Assembly (NCBI RefSeq): GCF_023715155.1
Contig: NZ_JAMBNQ010000008.1
Span: 86,700-150,699, forward strand
Direction: 5' to 3'
DNA from: Neobacillus mesonae
GTDB taxonomy: Bacteria; Bacillota; Bacilli; Bacillales; Cytobacillaceae
Length of the DNA stretch: 64,000 nucleotides
Position 1 is the stretch's first letter, and every line of letters starts with the position of its first letter. Shown piece by piece: positions 37,838 through 46,807 of the stretch. The translations under genes and the position numbers were made by a program. The notes beneath the pieces are model-generated. The model saw nothing but the letters and a program-made list of their open reading frames with translations. It was not told the DNA's origin and did no database searches.

Positions 37838-37934
37838 GTTGTTTGTAGCACCCGTGCTACAACCGCACATACCAGGTTGCAAGATTTTGTTTTTTAAAGC
37901 AAAACACCTGCAAATGGCGAGTCTGAGTTTATAA
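37838..37934 (+). ncRNA. Ribosomal protein L21 leader RNA
   Basis: The leader upstream of rplU carries the hairpin GTAGCAC/GTGCTAC (7-base arms) followed by ACAACCGCACATACCAGGTTG, a long A/T hairpin and AAATGGCGAGTCTGAG before the ribosome binding site. This matches the layout of the L21 leader known in Firmicutes, thought to bind L21 for autoregulation. The exact ends are approximate. Confidence 0.75.
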
Positions 37935-37946
37935 GGAGGTGCAGTT

Positions 37947-38255
37947 ATGTACGCAATTATCGAAACTGGCGGTAAGCAATTGAAAGTGGAAGAAGGCCAA
38001 GCAATCTACATTGAAAAATTAAATGCAGAAGCTGGCGAAACTGTTACTTTTGACAAGGTTCTTTTCGTAGGCGGAGAAACTGTAAAAGTTGGCAGCCCTG
38101 TTGTTGAAGGCGCAACTGTTACAGCTAAAGTTGAAAAACAAGGCCGTCAAAAGAAAATCATTGTTTTCAAGTACAAAGCAAAGAAAAACTACCACAAAAA
38201 ACAAGGTCATCGTCAACCTTACACTAAAGTAGTCATCGAAAAAATCAACGCGTAA
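37947..38255 (+). CDS. rplU: 50S ribosomal protein L21
   Basis: The protein has 102 residues, the usual length. [17 protein letters not shown] is the family start and [20 protein letters not shown] the rRNA-binding loop. ATG 37947 follows AAGGAGG. First gene of rplU-prp-rpmA. Confidence 0.98.
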   Translation: MYAIIETGGKQLKVEEGQAIYIEKLNAEAGETVTFDKVLFVGGETVKVGSPVVEGATVTAKVEKQGRQKKIIVFKYKAKKNYHKKQGHRQPYTKVVIEKINA

Positions 38256-38269
38256 GGTGTTGAAAATAG

Positions 38270-38611
38270 ATGATTCATGTAGTGATTAATCGCACGAAAT
38301 CCGATGAAATTCATTCGTTTGAAATAAGCGGACATGCCTTTTTTGAAAGGCGGGGAAAGGATATTGTCTGTGCCGGTGTATCTGCCGTATCGGTCGGTAC
38401 TGTTAACGCTGTTCATGAGTTAACAGGTGTTACACCTGGCATTGATCATGAATCCGGTCTTCTGCGCTGCGTGATTCCGGGAAATCTGCCGGAGGAAACC
38501 AGCAGGAAGGTGCAGCTCCTTTTGGAGGGTATGGTTGTTGCTTTGCGCACGATTGAAATTGATTACGGAAAACACATAAAGATTACCTTCAAAAAGCAGG
38601 AGGTGGAATAA
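38270..38611 (+). CDS. prp: Ribosomal-processing cysteine protease Prp
   Basis: Protease that removes the N-terminal extension of L27 in Firmicutes; called YsxB in B. subtilis. The protein has 113 residues. The catalytic dyad is His22 (ISGHAFF) and Cys34 (DIVCAGVSAV). It lies between rplU and its substrate gene rpmA, immediately before the latter. Confidence 0.94.
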   Translation: MIHVVINRTKSDEIHSFEISGHAFFERRGKDIVCAGVSAVSVGTVNAVHELTGVTPGIDHESGLLRCVIPGNLPEETSRKVQLLLEGMVVALRTIEIDYGKHIKITFKKQEVE

Positions 38612-38905
<294 letters not shown>

Positions 38906-38913
38906 GCTTTATA

Positions 38914-38954
38914 AAACTCTAGCCCTTGTTGGCTGGGGTTTTCTTTTTTTTTTA
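38914..38954 (+). terminator. Terminator after rpmA
   Basis: AAACTCTAGCC pairs with GGCTGGGGTTT (with G-T pairs) across a short loop, followed by CTTTTTTTTTT. It separates the ribosomal genes from spo0B-obg. Confidence 0.88.
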
Positions 38955-39095
38955 ATCCGCCTGAGAATCTTCATAGAAACTCTTCATAGCTATAGACATT
39001 TTCCCTTTATACATAGAAAATTGCTTACGCATGGTTGTTTTTTTGATATACTAACAGCAAATAGTTTTTCGGACAAAGACATTGGGAGCGGACAT

Positions 39096-39632
39096 ATGGA
39101 GAAACAATGGGATATAATTGAGGTACTTAGACATTCGCGGCATGATTGGATGAATAAGCTGCAGCTTATAAAAGGAAATATTGATTTAAACCGGATTGAC
39201 CGTGTAAAAGCGGTTATTGATGAAATAATCATTGAGGCGCAAAATGAAACGAAACTCTCCAATTTGCCAATGCCGGGGTTTGTTTCACTCCTGTTAAAAA
39301 CGAATTGGGAGAATCCTTCGTTTGAACTTGAATATGAGGTATTCGTAGAAAAGGGAACAGTGAAAATTGATGATGAAATCTTAACAAATTGGACGAAGCA
39401 ATTTTTTTTATGTTTACATAACGCCATTGAGGCTTTTCAAGAAAATCATTTATCGATTACAATTGAATCGCAATTGAATGGGCTCCGTTTCTTTTTTGAT
39501 TTTAGCGGGATAATAAGGAATAAAGAACTGATTGAGACTTTCCTTGCAGAAGAGCGTATTCCGCTTGATTTAACGGTTAAGGAATTTTCGCAAAACGAAC
39601 TCGCTTTAGAAGTTTTTATGCCGGCTGTTTAA
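39096..39632 (+). CDS. spo0B: Sporulation phosphotransferase Spo0B
   Basis: Carries phosphate between Spo0F and Spo0A in the sporulation phosphorelay. ATG 39096 is chosen because GGGAGCGG lies just upstream; an earlier in-frame TTG at 39021 has no site. The protein has 178 residues. The phosphorylated histidine is His16 in HSRHDWMNKLQLIKGN, in a helical-hairpin dimerisation domain. The C-terminal half is a degenerate ATPase fold without kinase motifs. obg follows. Confidence 0.93.
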   Translation: MEKQWDIIEVLRHSRHDWMNKLQLIKGNIDLNRIDRVKAVIDEIIIEAQNETKLSNLPMPGFVSLLLKTNWENPSFELEYEVFVEKGTVKIDDEILTNWTKQFFLCLHNAIEAFQENHLSITIESQLNGLRFFFDFSGIIRNKELIETFLAEERIPLDLTVKEFSQNELALEVFMPAV

Positions 39633-39702
39633 GGCTAAAACCAGGCGATTCTCGTCGCAATCATCAATTAGTTATATACACGACGGGAGGATTTATTAAA
39701 AA

Positions 39703-40992
39703 ATGTTTGTTGATCAAGTAAAAATTTATGTTAAAGGCGGGGATGGCGGCAATGGTATGGTCGCCTACCGACGTGAAAAATATGTACCAAAAGGCGGTCC
39801 TGCAGGTGGAGACGGCGGAAAGGGTGCTAATGTTGTTTTTAAAGTGGATGAGGGACTGAGGACTCTCATGGATTTTCGTTATCAACATCATTTTAAAGCA
39901 CCGCGTGGTGAACACGGTATGTCCAAAAATCAGCATGGCCGAAATGCCAAAGATATGATTGTTAAGGTTCCGCCTGGAACAGTGGTAATGGATGCAGAAA
40001 CAAAAGAGGTTATTGCAGATTTAGTTGAGCATGGCCAGCAGGCCGTTATTGCCAAAGGAGGCCGCGGGGGCCGTGGGAATACAAGATTTGCGACACCTGC
40101 CAATCCGGCACCGGAAATTGCCGAAAACGGCGAGCCGGGACAGGAGCGCGATGTCGTTTTAGAATTAAAGCTGTTGGCAGATGTAGGGCTTGTCGGATTT
40201 CCAAGCGTCGGAAAGTCCACATTATTATCCGTTGTGTCATCGGCAAAACCAAAAATTGCAGAATATCATTTCACCACTATTGTTCCAAACCTTGGAATGG
40301 TTGAGACTGAAGACGGACGGAGTTTTGTTATGGCCGATCTGCCTGGATTGATTGAAGGGGCGCACGCTGGTGTCGGCTTAGGCCATCAATTTTTGCGGCA
40401 TATTGAACGGACCAGGGTTATTGTTCACGTCATTGATATGGCGGCTACAGAAGGCCGCGACCCGTTTGAGGATTATCAAACCATCAATCGTGAATTAAAA
40501 GAATACAACTTACGCTTGACTGAGCGTCCACAAATTATTGTGGCTAATAAAATGGACATGCCGGATGCTGAAGTAAATTTGAAAAAGTTTAAGGAACAGC
40601 TTCAGGAGGACTTTCCGGTTATGGCCATTTCAGCCATTACCAGAAAGGGATTGCGTGAACTGTTATTTACTGTTGCTGATAAGCTGGAAGAGACACCTGA
40701 ATTCCCGCTTGAACATGAGGAGGAGGAGGCAGGAATAAACCGTGTCCTCTATAAACATGAGGCAAGTCCTGATCCATTCGTCATTACAAGAGAACCAGAT
40801 GGCAGCTTCGTTCTTTCCGGGGAAAAGCTTGAAAAATTATTCAAGATGACTGATTTTTCACACGATGAATCAGTCAGGAGGTTCTCAAGGCAGCTTCGCG
40901 GAATGGGAGTTGACGATGCCCTAAGGCAGAGGGGAGCCAAGAACGGGGATATTGTTAAGCTCTTGGAATTTGAATTTGAATTTATTGAATAG
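39703..40992 (+). CDS. obg: GTPase ObgE/CgtA
   Basis: Essential GTPase in 50S assembly and in the general stress and sporulation response. The protein has 429 residues. A glycine-rich Obg domain (1-158) is followed by the G domain with GFPSVGKST (about 165), [22 protein letters not shown] and NKMD, and by an OCT domain (about 350-429). It follows spo0B by 70 bases, as usual in Bacillus. Confidence 0.97.
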   Translation: MFVDQVKIYVKGGDGGNGMVAYRREKYVPKGGPAGGDGGKGANVVFKVDEGLRTLMDFRYQHHFKAPRGEHGMSKNQHGRNAKDMIVKVPPGTVVMDAETKEVIADLVEHGQQAVIAKGGRGGRGNTRFATPANPAPEIAENGEPGQERDVVLELKLLADVGLVGFPSVGKSTLLSVVSSAKPKIAEYHFTTIVPNLGMVETEDGRSFVMADLPGLIEGAHAGVGLGHQFLRHIERTRVIVHVIDMAATEGRDPFEDYQTINRELKEYNLRLTERPQIIVANKMDMPDAEVNLKKFKEQLQEDFPVMAISAITRKGLRELLFTVADKLEETPEFPLEHEEEEAGINRVLYKHEASPDPFVITREPDGSFVLSGEKLEKLFKMTDFSHDESVRRFSRQLRGMGVDDALRQRGAKNGDIVKLLEFEFEFIE

Positions 40993-40993
40993 A

Positions 40994-41022
40994 CTAATCC
41001 CCTATGAATTAGGGGGCTTTTT
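40994..41022 (+). terminator. Terminator after obg
   Basis: CCCCTA pairs with TAGGGG across a five-base loop, followed by GCTTTTT. Confidence 0.8.
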
Positions 41023-41030
41023 CCGGGGAT

Positions 41031-41180
41031 AAAGTGAAACTTCAATCAGTAGGGCTTTACCATTACCTGCAGATTGTTAGTTGAACCGATCGGGCTTATA
41101 CGGCAGTTACCCTCTCTTACACTTGCTTGCACTAAGCCTTGAAGGGGGGGCTTACTGCCCGATAAAGCGGGATAAAAGTT
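41031..41180 (+). repeat. Intergenic repeat family A, copy 2
   Basis: Begins AAAGTGAAACTTCAATCA and ends AAAGCGGGATAAAAGTTT; the first copy is at 17417-17571 in the same orientation. The middle shares CGATCGGGCTTATACGGCAG-like sequence with CAATCGGGCGTTTACGACAG. It fills the gap between the obg terminator and pheB. Confidence 0.7.
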
Positions 41181-41195
41181 TCCAAAAAGGTAGAG

Positions 41196-41651
41196 ATGAG
41201 AATGGATAACTTTGAAAAGAAATTTTATTTAGTCCGTGAAGATGTGCTGCCAGAAGCGATGAAAAAAACACTCGATGCCAAAGAAATGCTTGAACGCGGG
41301 AAAGCAGAATCCATTTGGGACGCGGCGCAAAAAGTAGAATTAAGCAGGAGTGCTTTTTATAAATATCGAGATACTGTCTTTCTGTTTTCAGCCATCCAAA
41401 AGGAGCGTTTAGTTACCTTGTTTTTTCATTTGGAGGATCGCTCTGGGACTTTATCAAAGTTATTGGGGATAGTTGCGGCATCTGGATGCAATGTGTTAAC
41501 AATTCACCAAACAATACCGCTTCAAGGTCGAGCGAATGTGACCCTGTCTTTAAACACGTCAGACATGAAGAATGAGCTTGAGGCATTGCTTTCAGAGCTG
41601 AGAAAACTGGAATTTGTAGAGAAGGTTGAGGTATTGGGTACTGGCGCATAG
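41196..41651 (+). CDS. pheB: PheB, ACT-domain protein next to prephenate dehydratase
   Basis: A 151-residue protein with an N-terminal winged-helix-like part ([14 protein letters not shown]) and a C-terminal ACT domain (about 72-150, [16 protein letters not shown]). It precedes pheA as in B. subtilis and may sense phenylalanine or another amino acid. ATG 41196 or 41202 could start; both are in frame. Biochemical role unproved. Confidence 0.9.
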   Translation: MRMDNFEKKFYLVREDVLPEAMKKTLDAKEMLERGKAESIWDAAQKVELSRSAFYKYRDTVFLFSAIQKERLVTLFFHLEDRSGTLSKLLGIVAASGCNVLTIHQTIPLQGRANVTLSLNTSDMKNELEALLSELRKLEFVEKVEVLGTGA

Positions 41652-41684
41652 CTTAAGGAGTTTTAAGAGGGGGAGAAAGAAAAA

Positions 41685-42539
41685 GTGAAGGTAGGTTATT
41701 TAGGTCCAAAGGCAACATTTAGTGAACTAGCAGTCAAAAAGGTATTTGAAGGATTTGAATATATTCCTTATCAGACAATTCCAGGTTGTATGGATGCTGT
41801 ATTAAGCCATGAAGTTGAACTGGCGGTTGTGCCGCTGGAGAACACATTAGAAGGATCTGTTAACATAACGCTTGATTATTTAACAAGGGTTGCAAAGCTT
41901 CCAATCATTGGTCAAATTACGATCCCAATTAAACAGCATTTAATGGTCCATCCTGAAAATGCACAAAAATGGAAAGATGCCGAAAAAATATTCAGTCACT
42001 CTCATGCAATTGCGCAATGCCATAAATTTTTACATAATCAATATAAAGGTATTCCCTACGAAAGTGTATCATCCACGGCTGCTGCAGTAAAAATGATTAT
42101 GGAATCACCGGAACTTAATGCTGCGGCAATAGCGAATGAATTGGCTGCAGAGGAGTACGGGGCAGCCATTGTTCAAAGGAACATTCATGATTTTGATCAT
42201 AACCATACCCGGTTTGTCGTTTTATCAGAAAAAAGTATTGATTTTCAGGTACTAAGCGGGTCATCTCATTATAAAACTACATTGATGGTAACATTGCCTT
42301 CTGACCAGGCAGGTGCTCTTCATCAGGTACTGTCAGCATTTGCCTGGAGAAAAATAAACCTGTCAAAAATTGAATCTAGACCAATGAAAACGGGTATCGG
42401 CAATTATTTTTTCATTATCGATGTAGAAATGAAGCTGGATGATGTCCTGATTCCTGGAGCTATCGCTGAAATGGAAGCATTAGGGTGCAGTGTTAATCTC
42501 CTTGGAAGCTACCCTTCTACTTTGGTCGATTTAGATTAA
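41685..42539 (+). CDS. pheA: Prephenate dehydratase
   Basis: Converts prephenate to phenylpyruvate in phenylalanine synthesis. The protein has 284 residues. The catalytic region has VGYLGPKATFSELAV, ENTLEGSVNITLDYL and the NHTRFVVLS motif with the essential Thr-Arg-Phe. The C-terminal ACT domain (about 195-275) contains SKIESRPMKTGIGNYFF, the phenylalanine feedback site. GTG 41685. Confidence 0.96.
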   Translation: MKVGYLGPKATFSELAVKKVFEGFEYIPYQTIPGCMDAVLSHEVELAVVPLENTLEGSVNITLDYLTRVAKLPIIGQITIPIKQHLMVHPENAQKWKDAEKIFSHSHAIAQCHKFLHNQYKGIPYESVSSTAAAVKMIMESPELNAAAIANELAAEEYGAAIVQRNIHDFDHNHTRFVVLSEKSIDFQVLSGSSHYKTTLMVTLPSDQAGALHQVLSAFAWRKINLSKIESRPMKTGIGNYFFIIDVEMKLDDVLIPGAIAEMEALGCSVNLLGSYPSTLVDLD

Positions 42540-42563
42540 AAAGGACCCGCCGGGTCCTTTTTA
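42538..42563. terminator. Bidirectional terminator between pheA and niaR
   Basis: AAGGACCC pairs with GGGTCCTT across a three-base loop; A-rich on the left and T-rich on the right. Confidence 0.88.
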
Positions 42564-42595
42564 AATATGAAAATTTATACGTTTTTTCGCATTTG

Positions 42596-42640
42596 ATAAT
42601 GGTCCAGCTCCACATGTTCTGAGGGCGCTTGCGCTTATCT
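42596..42640 (+). repeat. Intergenic repeat family B, short derivative
   Basis: TGGTCCAGCTCCACATG joined to GGGCGCTTGCGCTTA. Both ends match the ends expected of the family B repeat but the middle is missing. It overlaps the last codon of niaR. Confidence 0.5.
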
Positions 42641-43175
42641 AATTTTCCAATAATATTCCTTCTTTTTTAAGTGCGGCTTCAGCTTTTTCCAGCGCAGCCT
42701 GATTGGCAGCGGTTAAAGTGTGTAAATGAACCCCGCCTGTTAATTCTGAAAGTAATGGGGCTTTGGTTGTTTCAAGTTTGTGTATAAATTGCTTCACTTC
42801 CTGCCGATTGGAAACCATTATGGAAGCCGTTAAATCTCCGTAAATCGCATGTTCAATTTTAACATCTTTCACGGTTACGCCGTAATCGACTATAATATTT
42901 AATTCCTGTTCTGTGTTTTCTGGAGTATGGTGGCAGGCAATAGTCCGTTCGTATAGTAAATTTCCTGCACCTTGCTGCAAAAACATATATCCCTGACTTG
43001 TGGCAATAATAGGTTCACCTTTCGCCTTCAGGAGTGTAATATCGCCGACAATAACCTGCCTGCTTACATTAGTCTTCTCAGCCAAATCGCTGCCGGTAAT
43101 CGGCTGGCTGCTTTCCTTTAATAATTGTAAAATAAATGTTCTCCGTTCATCCCCAAGAATCTTTTTTTGTTCCAT
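42639..43175 (-). CDS. niaR: Niacin-responsive repressor NiaR (YrxA)
   Basis: Represses NAD synthesis and niacin uptake genes when nicotinic acid is plentiful. ATG 43175 (minus) follows AAGGAGCG. The protein has 178 residues: a winged-helix domain (1-65, NVSRQVIVGDITLLKAKG) and a 3H domain (about 75-178) with conserved histidines in ACHHTPENT, EHAIYGDL and GGVHLHTL that bind metal and ligand. No nad genes are present nearby, unlike in B. subtilis, where it is next to the nad operon. Confidence 0.92.
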   Translation of the reverse strand: MEQKKILGDERRTFILQLLKESSQPITGSDLAEKTNVSRQVIVGDITLLKAKGEPIIATSQGYMFLQQGAGNLLYERTIACHHTPENTEQELNIIVDYGVTVKDVKIEHAIYGDLTASIMVSNRQEVKQFIHKLETTKAPLLSELTGGVHLHTLTAANQAALEKAEAALKKEGILLEN

Positions 43176-43192
43176 AAAACAACGCTCCTTAC

Positions 43193-43202
43193 CATGTACA
43201 TG
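43193..43202. promoter_or_regulatory. Possible operator palindrome before niaR
   Basis: CATGTACATG is a perfect ten-base palindrome just upstream of the niaR ribosome binding site. It may be an autoregulatory site; I cannot match it to a known NiaR operator with confidence. Confidence 0.25.
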
Positions 43203-43311
43203 TATCCATAGTATCACACCATTTTTTAAAATGAAAAGCAGGGAACCACAAAGACTAAAGCTTGTATAAACATATTTTAAAAAAAGTCAGCATAAGTTTT
43301 TGTGAAGAATG

Positions 43312-43340
43312 ATAGCAATTTGCCTATTTCCACATACACT
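43312..43340 (+). promoter_or_regulatory. Putative sigma-E promoter of safA
   Basis: ATA at 43312-43314, an 18-base spacer and CATACACT at 43333-43340, a full match to the sigma-E -10 consensus. safA is expressed in the mother cell under sigma-E in B. subtilis. Confidence 0.6.
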
Positions 43341-43372
43341 ATATGGACTTATGCCATAGGAGGGAAATCAGA

Positions 43373-44890
43373 GTGAAGATCCATATCGTACAGAAAGGGG
43401 ATACTCTTTGGAAGATCGCCAAGAAGTACGGCGTGAATTTTGAAGAGCTGAAAAAGATGAATTCACAGCTCAGCAACCCTGATATGATTATGCCCGGAAT
43501 GAAGATAAAGGTCCCGACAACAGGTGGAGCCATTAAAAAAGAAGGGCCAATCAAAAAAGAAATGCCGATTGCTGAGAAGCCGTTTGCCAAGGAAGTACCG
43601 GTAAAAGAAATGCCGATAAAAGAAGTTCCGATAAAGGAAGTACCAATTAAAGAGCAGCCAATTATTAAAGAAGCACCTAAAGCGCCTTATACCCCAAAAA
43701 TGCCTCTGCAAGTAGTCCCTGAAATTGATATAAATAATTATTATATGACCAATATGACCAATATGACGGTAAAGCCGGAGCTTCCGCCAAAACCAGCAAA
43801 TATTTTACCAGAAGTGAAAGAGGAGCCAAAGAAGGAAATGCCGATACCGACACCGCCTCCTGCACCAGAATGTCCTCCTGTGCAGGAATATTGTGTCCCG
43901 GTTACACCGATAATGCCTGGACCAGGATTTTGTCCGCCTTTTGGTGGTATGCCTATGCAAATGCCGTATCCGCAGGTTCAAGGTGCAGAGATGCAGGTAC
44001 CAAATGCTGTCCCTAATATGGTCCCAAATATGCCGCCAAATAATCCGGGATCAATGATGGGCGGCGCTTATATGCCGATGAATTTTCATGATGAGTCATC
44101 GGCCTTTATGCCGCAGATCCCTGTGGGGCAGGGGGGATTTAATCCTGGAGGATCAGTAATGGAGGGGACGTATTCGGGAGCTCCTGGAGCAGGATTCCAG
44201 CAGCCAGCGGGAATGGAATATGGTGCATATGGAATGCAGCCGGGGTATCAGCCAATGCCAGGTGGATATGGAGAAGCGCCAATGGGGTATCAGCCAATGC
44301 CAGGTGGATATGGGGAAGCGCCAATGGGGTATCAGTCAATGCCAGGTGGATATGGAGAAGCGCCAATGGGGTATCAGTCAATGCCAGGTGGATATGGAGA
44401 AGCGCCAACAATGGGATCTGGCCAAATACCGCCGGGTTATCAAGGCGGATTTAGTCAAATGCCAGCGGCTGGTGCATATCCGGCAGCGCAGGGAAGCCCT
44501 GATGGTTCATTTGGAGCTCCTGGAGCAGGAGCACCTTACGGAGGGTACCCAGCATACGGACCTACACCTTATGGATATCCGCAAATGATGGGAACAACTC
44601 CATATGGACCTGAGTTTAATTTTGATTCACCTAATCGTCCTGGAGTCCAAATGCCTTTTATGCAAGAACAGACACAAAGCTTACCTGTAGGAGCCGGAGG
44701 TGACTGCGGCTGCGGTGCACCAAACCCAGCAGGAATGCCAGAAAATTTTGTACCTCCAACACCGCCGATTTATAGTGCGCCATTTATGGGATCTGATGCT
44801 GTCCAGCCGCCTTTTATGAATCCATATGGAATGGGACCAGTTGGAACAAGTTCTTACGGAATGCCAGGAAATCATGACGAGTCAAGTTAA
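43373..44890 (+). CDS. safA: Spore coat assembly protein SafA
   Basis: Inner-coat morphogenetic protein that binds SpoVID. GTG 43373 is chosen because GGAGGGAAA lies just upstream. The protein has 505 residues. An N-terminal LysM (1-48, VKIHIVQKGDTLWKIAKKYG) is followed by a Lys/Glu/Pro region with KEVPIKE-type repeats (about 60-105), then a long Pro/Gly/Met/Tyr-rich region. Four 14-residue repeats of the type GYQxMPGGYGEAPM lie at 44243-44410. This is longer than B. subtilis SafA (387 residues) because of the low-complexity part. Confidence 0.9.
   Translation: MKIHIVQKGDTLWKIAKKYGVNFEELKKMNSQLSNPDMIMPGMKIKVPTTGGAIKKEGPIKKEMPIAEKPFAKEVPVKEMPIKEVPIKEVPIKEQPIIKEAPKAPYTPKMPLQVVPEIDINNYYMTNMTNMTVKPELPPKPANILPEVKEEPKKEMPIPTPPPAPECPPVQEYCVPVTPIMPGPGFCPPFGGMPMQMPYPQVQGAEMQVPNAVPNMVPNMPPNNPGSMMGGAYMPMNFHDESSAFMPQIPVGQGGFNPGGSVMEGTYSGAPGAGFQQPAGMEYGAYGMQPGYQPMPGGYGEAPMGYQPMPGGYGEAPMGYQSMPGGYGEAPMGYQSMPGGYGEAPTMGSGQIPPGYQGGFSQMPAAGAYPAAQGSPDGSFGAPGAGAPYGGYPAYGPTPYGYPQMMGTTPYGPEFNFDSPNRPGVQMPFMQEQTQSLPVGAGGDCGCGAPNPAGMPENFVPPTPPIYSAPFMGSDAVQPPFMNPYGMGPVGTSSYGMPGNHDESS
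44243..44410 (+). repeat. Tandem 42-base repeat inside safA, four copies
   Basis: Four nearly identical in-frame copies coding GYQPMPGGYGEAPM or GYQSMPGGYGEAPM; the last residue of copy four is Thr. Copy-number change would not shift the frame. Confidence 0.9.
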
Positions 44891-45866
44891 ATCAACAGGA
44901 AACATGCATGGAGACGATGATTATTTTGATCGTCTCTTCTCTTATTTTCAATCACAATTAACAGAACCTGTTATTGAAATGGTCCCGCTGCAAAGATCTG
45001 TTGTGCTGCTTAAAACAAATCACAATCAATTTATCATAAAAGGTTATCAATCCAATAGAAGGCTTAAGCTTCAAGAGGCATTTACTGCCACACTAAAGAA
45101 AGAAGGATTTTTCAATACGTACAAGTTTTTTGATTCTCCTGCAAAGGAACAGCTGTTTTTTGAAGATACTTATTTTGGTTGTATTGAATATATTTCTCCA
45201 AATAAAACATCATTTACTTTTTATAAGCAAAAAGACCGCAGGGAAGGACTTGAATTATTAGAACAATTTCATCAAACGACCGCTTCGTTTGAAGCAAGAT
45301 ATCGGAGGCTTCTTTCGAAGGCCGATTTAATTGAAAAATGGAAAGAAAGGATGATGCTGTTTTCGAATAATCTTCCTTTTCTGCGGTATTTTATGAATGA
45401 ACCATTTATTTCAGACATGATGTCGTGGGCAAGTTGGTCTATTAAAGGAATGGAAGCAAACAGTCAATATTTTGAAAAAGAACCATATGTAATTCTACAT
45501 GGAGATGTAGCCCATCATAATTTTTTAAGGGATAAAAAAGGAAAGTTACATTTAATTGATTTTGATTTAATCAGTATTGGACCAAAAGCCTTGGACTATT
45601 TGCAGTATGCTAATCGGATTCTTCCATATATTGATTGGTCATTAGAAAAGTTGCGCACCTATAAGCCATTTCGAAAATACTTGAAGGATAAAGCTTTTTT
45701 ATATGCATTAGCATATCCAGCAGATATTTTTCGTGAATGGAACCGTTTGGTAAGAGAACAATCTTATTCAGATCAACATAAATTACAGCAGGTCATGGAT
45801 TTATCAATTGGCCAGTTTTATGCACGGAAAAAATTTATAACCCAGTTAAGGAGTATTTTGGATTAA
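44874..45866 (+). CDS. CotS/YutH-type kinase-fold protein next to safA
   Basis: A 330-residue protein with an aminoglycoside-phosphotransferase fold. ILHGDVAHHNFLRD keeps the catalytic Asp and the Asn, and LHLIDFDLISIGPKALD keeps the metal Asp, so it may be an active kinase, unlike YsxE above. It starts within the last codons of safA (ATG 44874, AGGAAATC upstream), which implies coupling to the coat protein. A spore-coat or spore-associated kinase is a reasonable reading; substrate unknown. A start at ATG 44904 is also possible. Confidence 0.8.
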   Translation: MTSQVKSTGNMHGDDDYFDRLFSYFQSQLTEPVIEMVPLQRSVVLLKTNHNQFIIKGYQSNRRLKLQEAFTATLKKEGFFNTYKFFDSPAKEQLFFEDTYFGCIEYISPNKTSFTFYKQKDRREGLELLEQFHQTTASFEARYRRLLSKADLIEKWKERMMLFSNNLPFLRYFMNEPFISDMMSWASWSIKGMEANSQYFEKEPYVILHGDVAHHNFLRDKKGKLHLIDFDLISIGPKALDYLQYANRILPYIDWSLEKLRTYKPFRKYLKDKAFLYALAYPADIFREWNRLVREQSYSDQHKLQQVMDLSIGQFYARKKFITQLRSILD

Positions 45867-45887
45867 TTCCAATGTTTAAATAGAATG

Positions 45888-45959
45888 AAACCCCCTTTTA
45901 ACTAACACCCTATGATTGAGCATGTATTTATGCTCATGAAAATAGGTAAGGGGGTTTTT
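45888..45959 (+). terminator. Nested hairpin: terminator and cover of a ribosome binding site
   Basis: A perfect ten-base outer stem (AAACCCCCTT at 45888-45897 with AAGGGGGTTT at 45948-45957), a middle ACCCTAT/ATAGGT pairing and an inner TGAGCAT/ATGCTCA stem. The right arm runs into TTTTT and contains the AAGGGGG that serves as ribosome binding site for the lipoprotein gene at 45963. Confidence 0.7.
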
Positions 45960-45962
45960 CGC

Positions 45963-46667
45963 TTGAACAGGAAACAATGGATGATTCCACTTTCTGCGTT
46001 AATGATTGTTGGAGCTTCAGGCTGTGCCAATAATGACAGTAAAGGTGTCAATGATAGCAATAATAATCCGGCGCGGCCGATAGGGTATTACTCCAATGAA
46101 AACCACCCGGATTCTAATAATGCTTTTAACCGAGATAATGACGGTCCTTTTACAGAAATGATGGACCATAATTTAGGTGACGAGGATCAAAATATTTATA
46201 AGCAAAGAAGAGATATGCTTCAAACACGGGATGAGAATGGACATCCGGTTAACCCGACGAAACCTCTAGCCAAAACAGATCGTAACTTTTTCCAGAGGGA
46301 TAACCGCTTTAGTACAAGCGATATGAATTATCATGGGCATTTAAACCGCGATATTGCCAATATGGGCTCTGCAGTTGACCATGAATATCAAGAAGATATT
46401 ACTAATGTGATTCGGAATAAGGTAGCGGATGTTAATAATGTAAGAAGTATCCGAAACGTATCCTATGGCAATTCAGTCTGGATATCAGTGGCGTTAAACG
46501 ATGACAGCAGGGCAGCTGCAGTCCAAACGAAACGTGCAATCAAGAAAGCGGTTCAGCCGTATGTTAAGGGCAAAACCATCAAAGTCATTGTAGATGAAGG
46601 AATGTTTGGGCGGGACCGTAATATAAATAATGATTTTCCTCAAAAGACCCCAAGGCCATACAAATAA
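45963..46667 (+). CDS. YhcN/YlaJ-family sporulation lipoprotein (CoxA-like)
   Basis: A 234-residue lipoprotein. TTG 45963 follows AAGGGGG and gives MNRKQWMIPLSALMIVGASGC, a signal peptide with a lipobox cysteine at about residue 20. The middle is Asn/Asp-rich; the C-terminal YhcN domain (about 130-225) contains NVRSIRNVSYGNSVWISVAL and IKVIVDEGMFGRDRN. In B. subtilis coxA, which codes for a related cortex protein, follows safA, so this is the likely counterpart. Function in spores is only broadly known. Confidence 0.82.
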   Translation: MNRKQWMIPLSALMIVGASGCANNDSKGVNDSNNNPARPIGYYSNENHPDSNNAFNRDNDGPFTEMMDHNLGDEDQNIYKQRRDMLQTRDENGHPVNPTKPLAKTDRNFFQRDNRFSTSDMNYHGHLNRDIANMGSAVDHEYQEDITNVIRNKVADVNNVRSIRNVSYGNSVWISVALNDDSRAAAVQTKRAIKKAVQPYVKGKTIKVIVDEGMFGRDRNINNDFPQKTPRPYK

Positions 46668-46670
46668 TGG

Positions 46671-46702
46671 AAAAGGCAAAGCTTCAATGCTTTGCCTTTT
46701 TG
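46671..46702 (+). terminator. Terminator after the lipoprotein gene
   Basis: A 12-base perfect stem (AAAAGGCAAAGC with GCTTTGCCTTTT) with a six-base loop. Confidence 0.92.
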
Positions 46703-46807
46703 TATTAGGGCTTGAGCGGCAATCCTTAGTTATCGGGATAAAAAGGCAAAAAAAGGATACACTAGGAATGTAAAGGTTGTTAATTCTTAACATAAGAGGT
46801 GAACGGC

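Noticed and set aside
43700..44200. CRISPR array
   Set aside because: The only regular repeats are in-frame protein-coding repeats without unique spacers.
44139..44411. A 90-codon minus-strand repetitive frame in safA
   Set aside because: It mirrors the 42-base tandem repeats of safA.
46392..46712. Other long antisense frames such as those at 6392-6712 and 10118-10600
   Set aside because: They lie opposite well-conserved genes and lack start signals.
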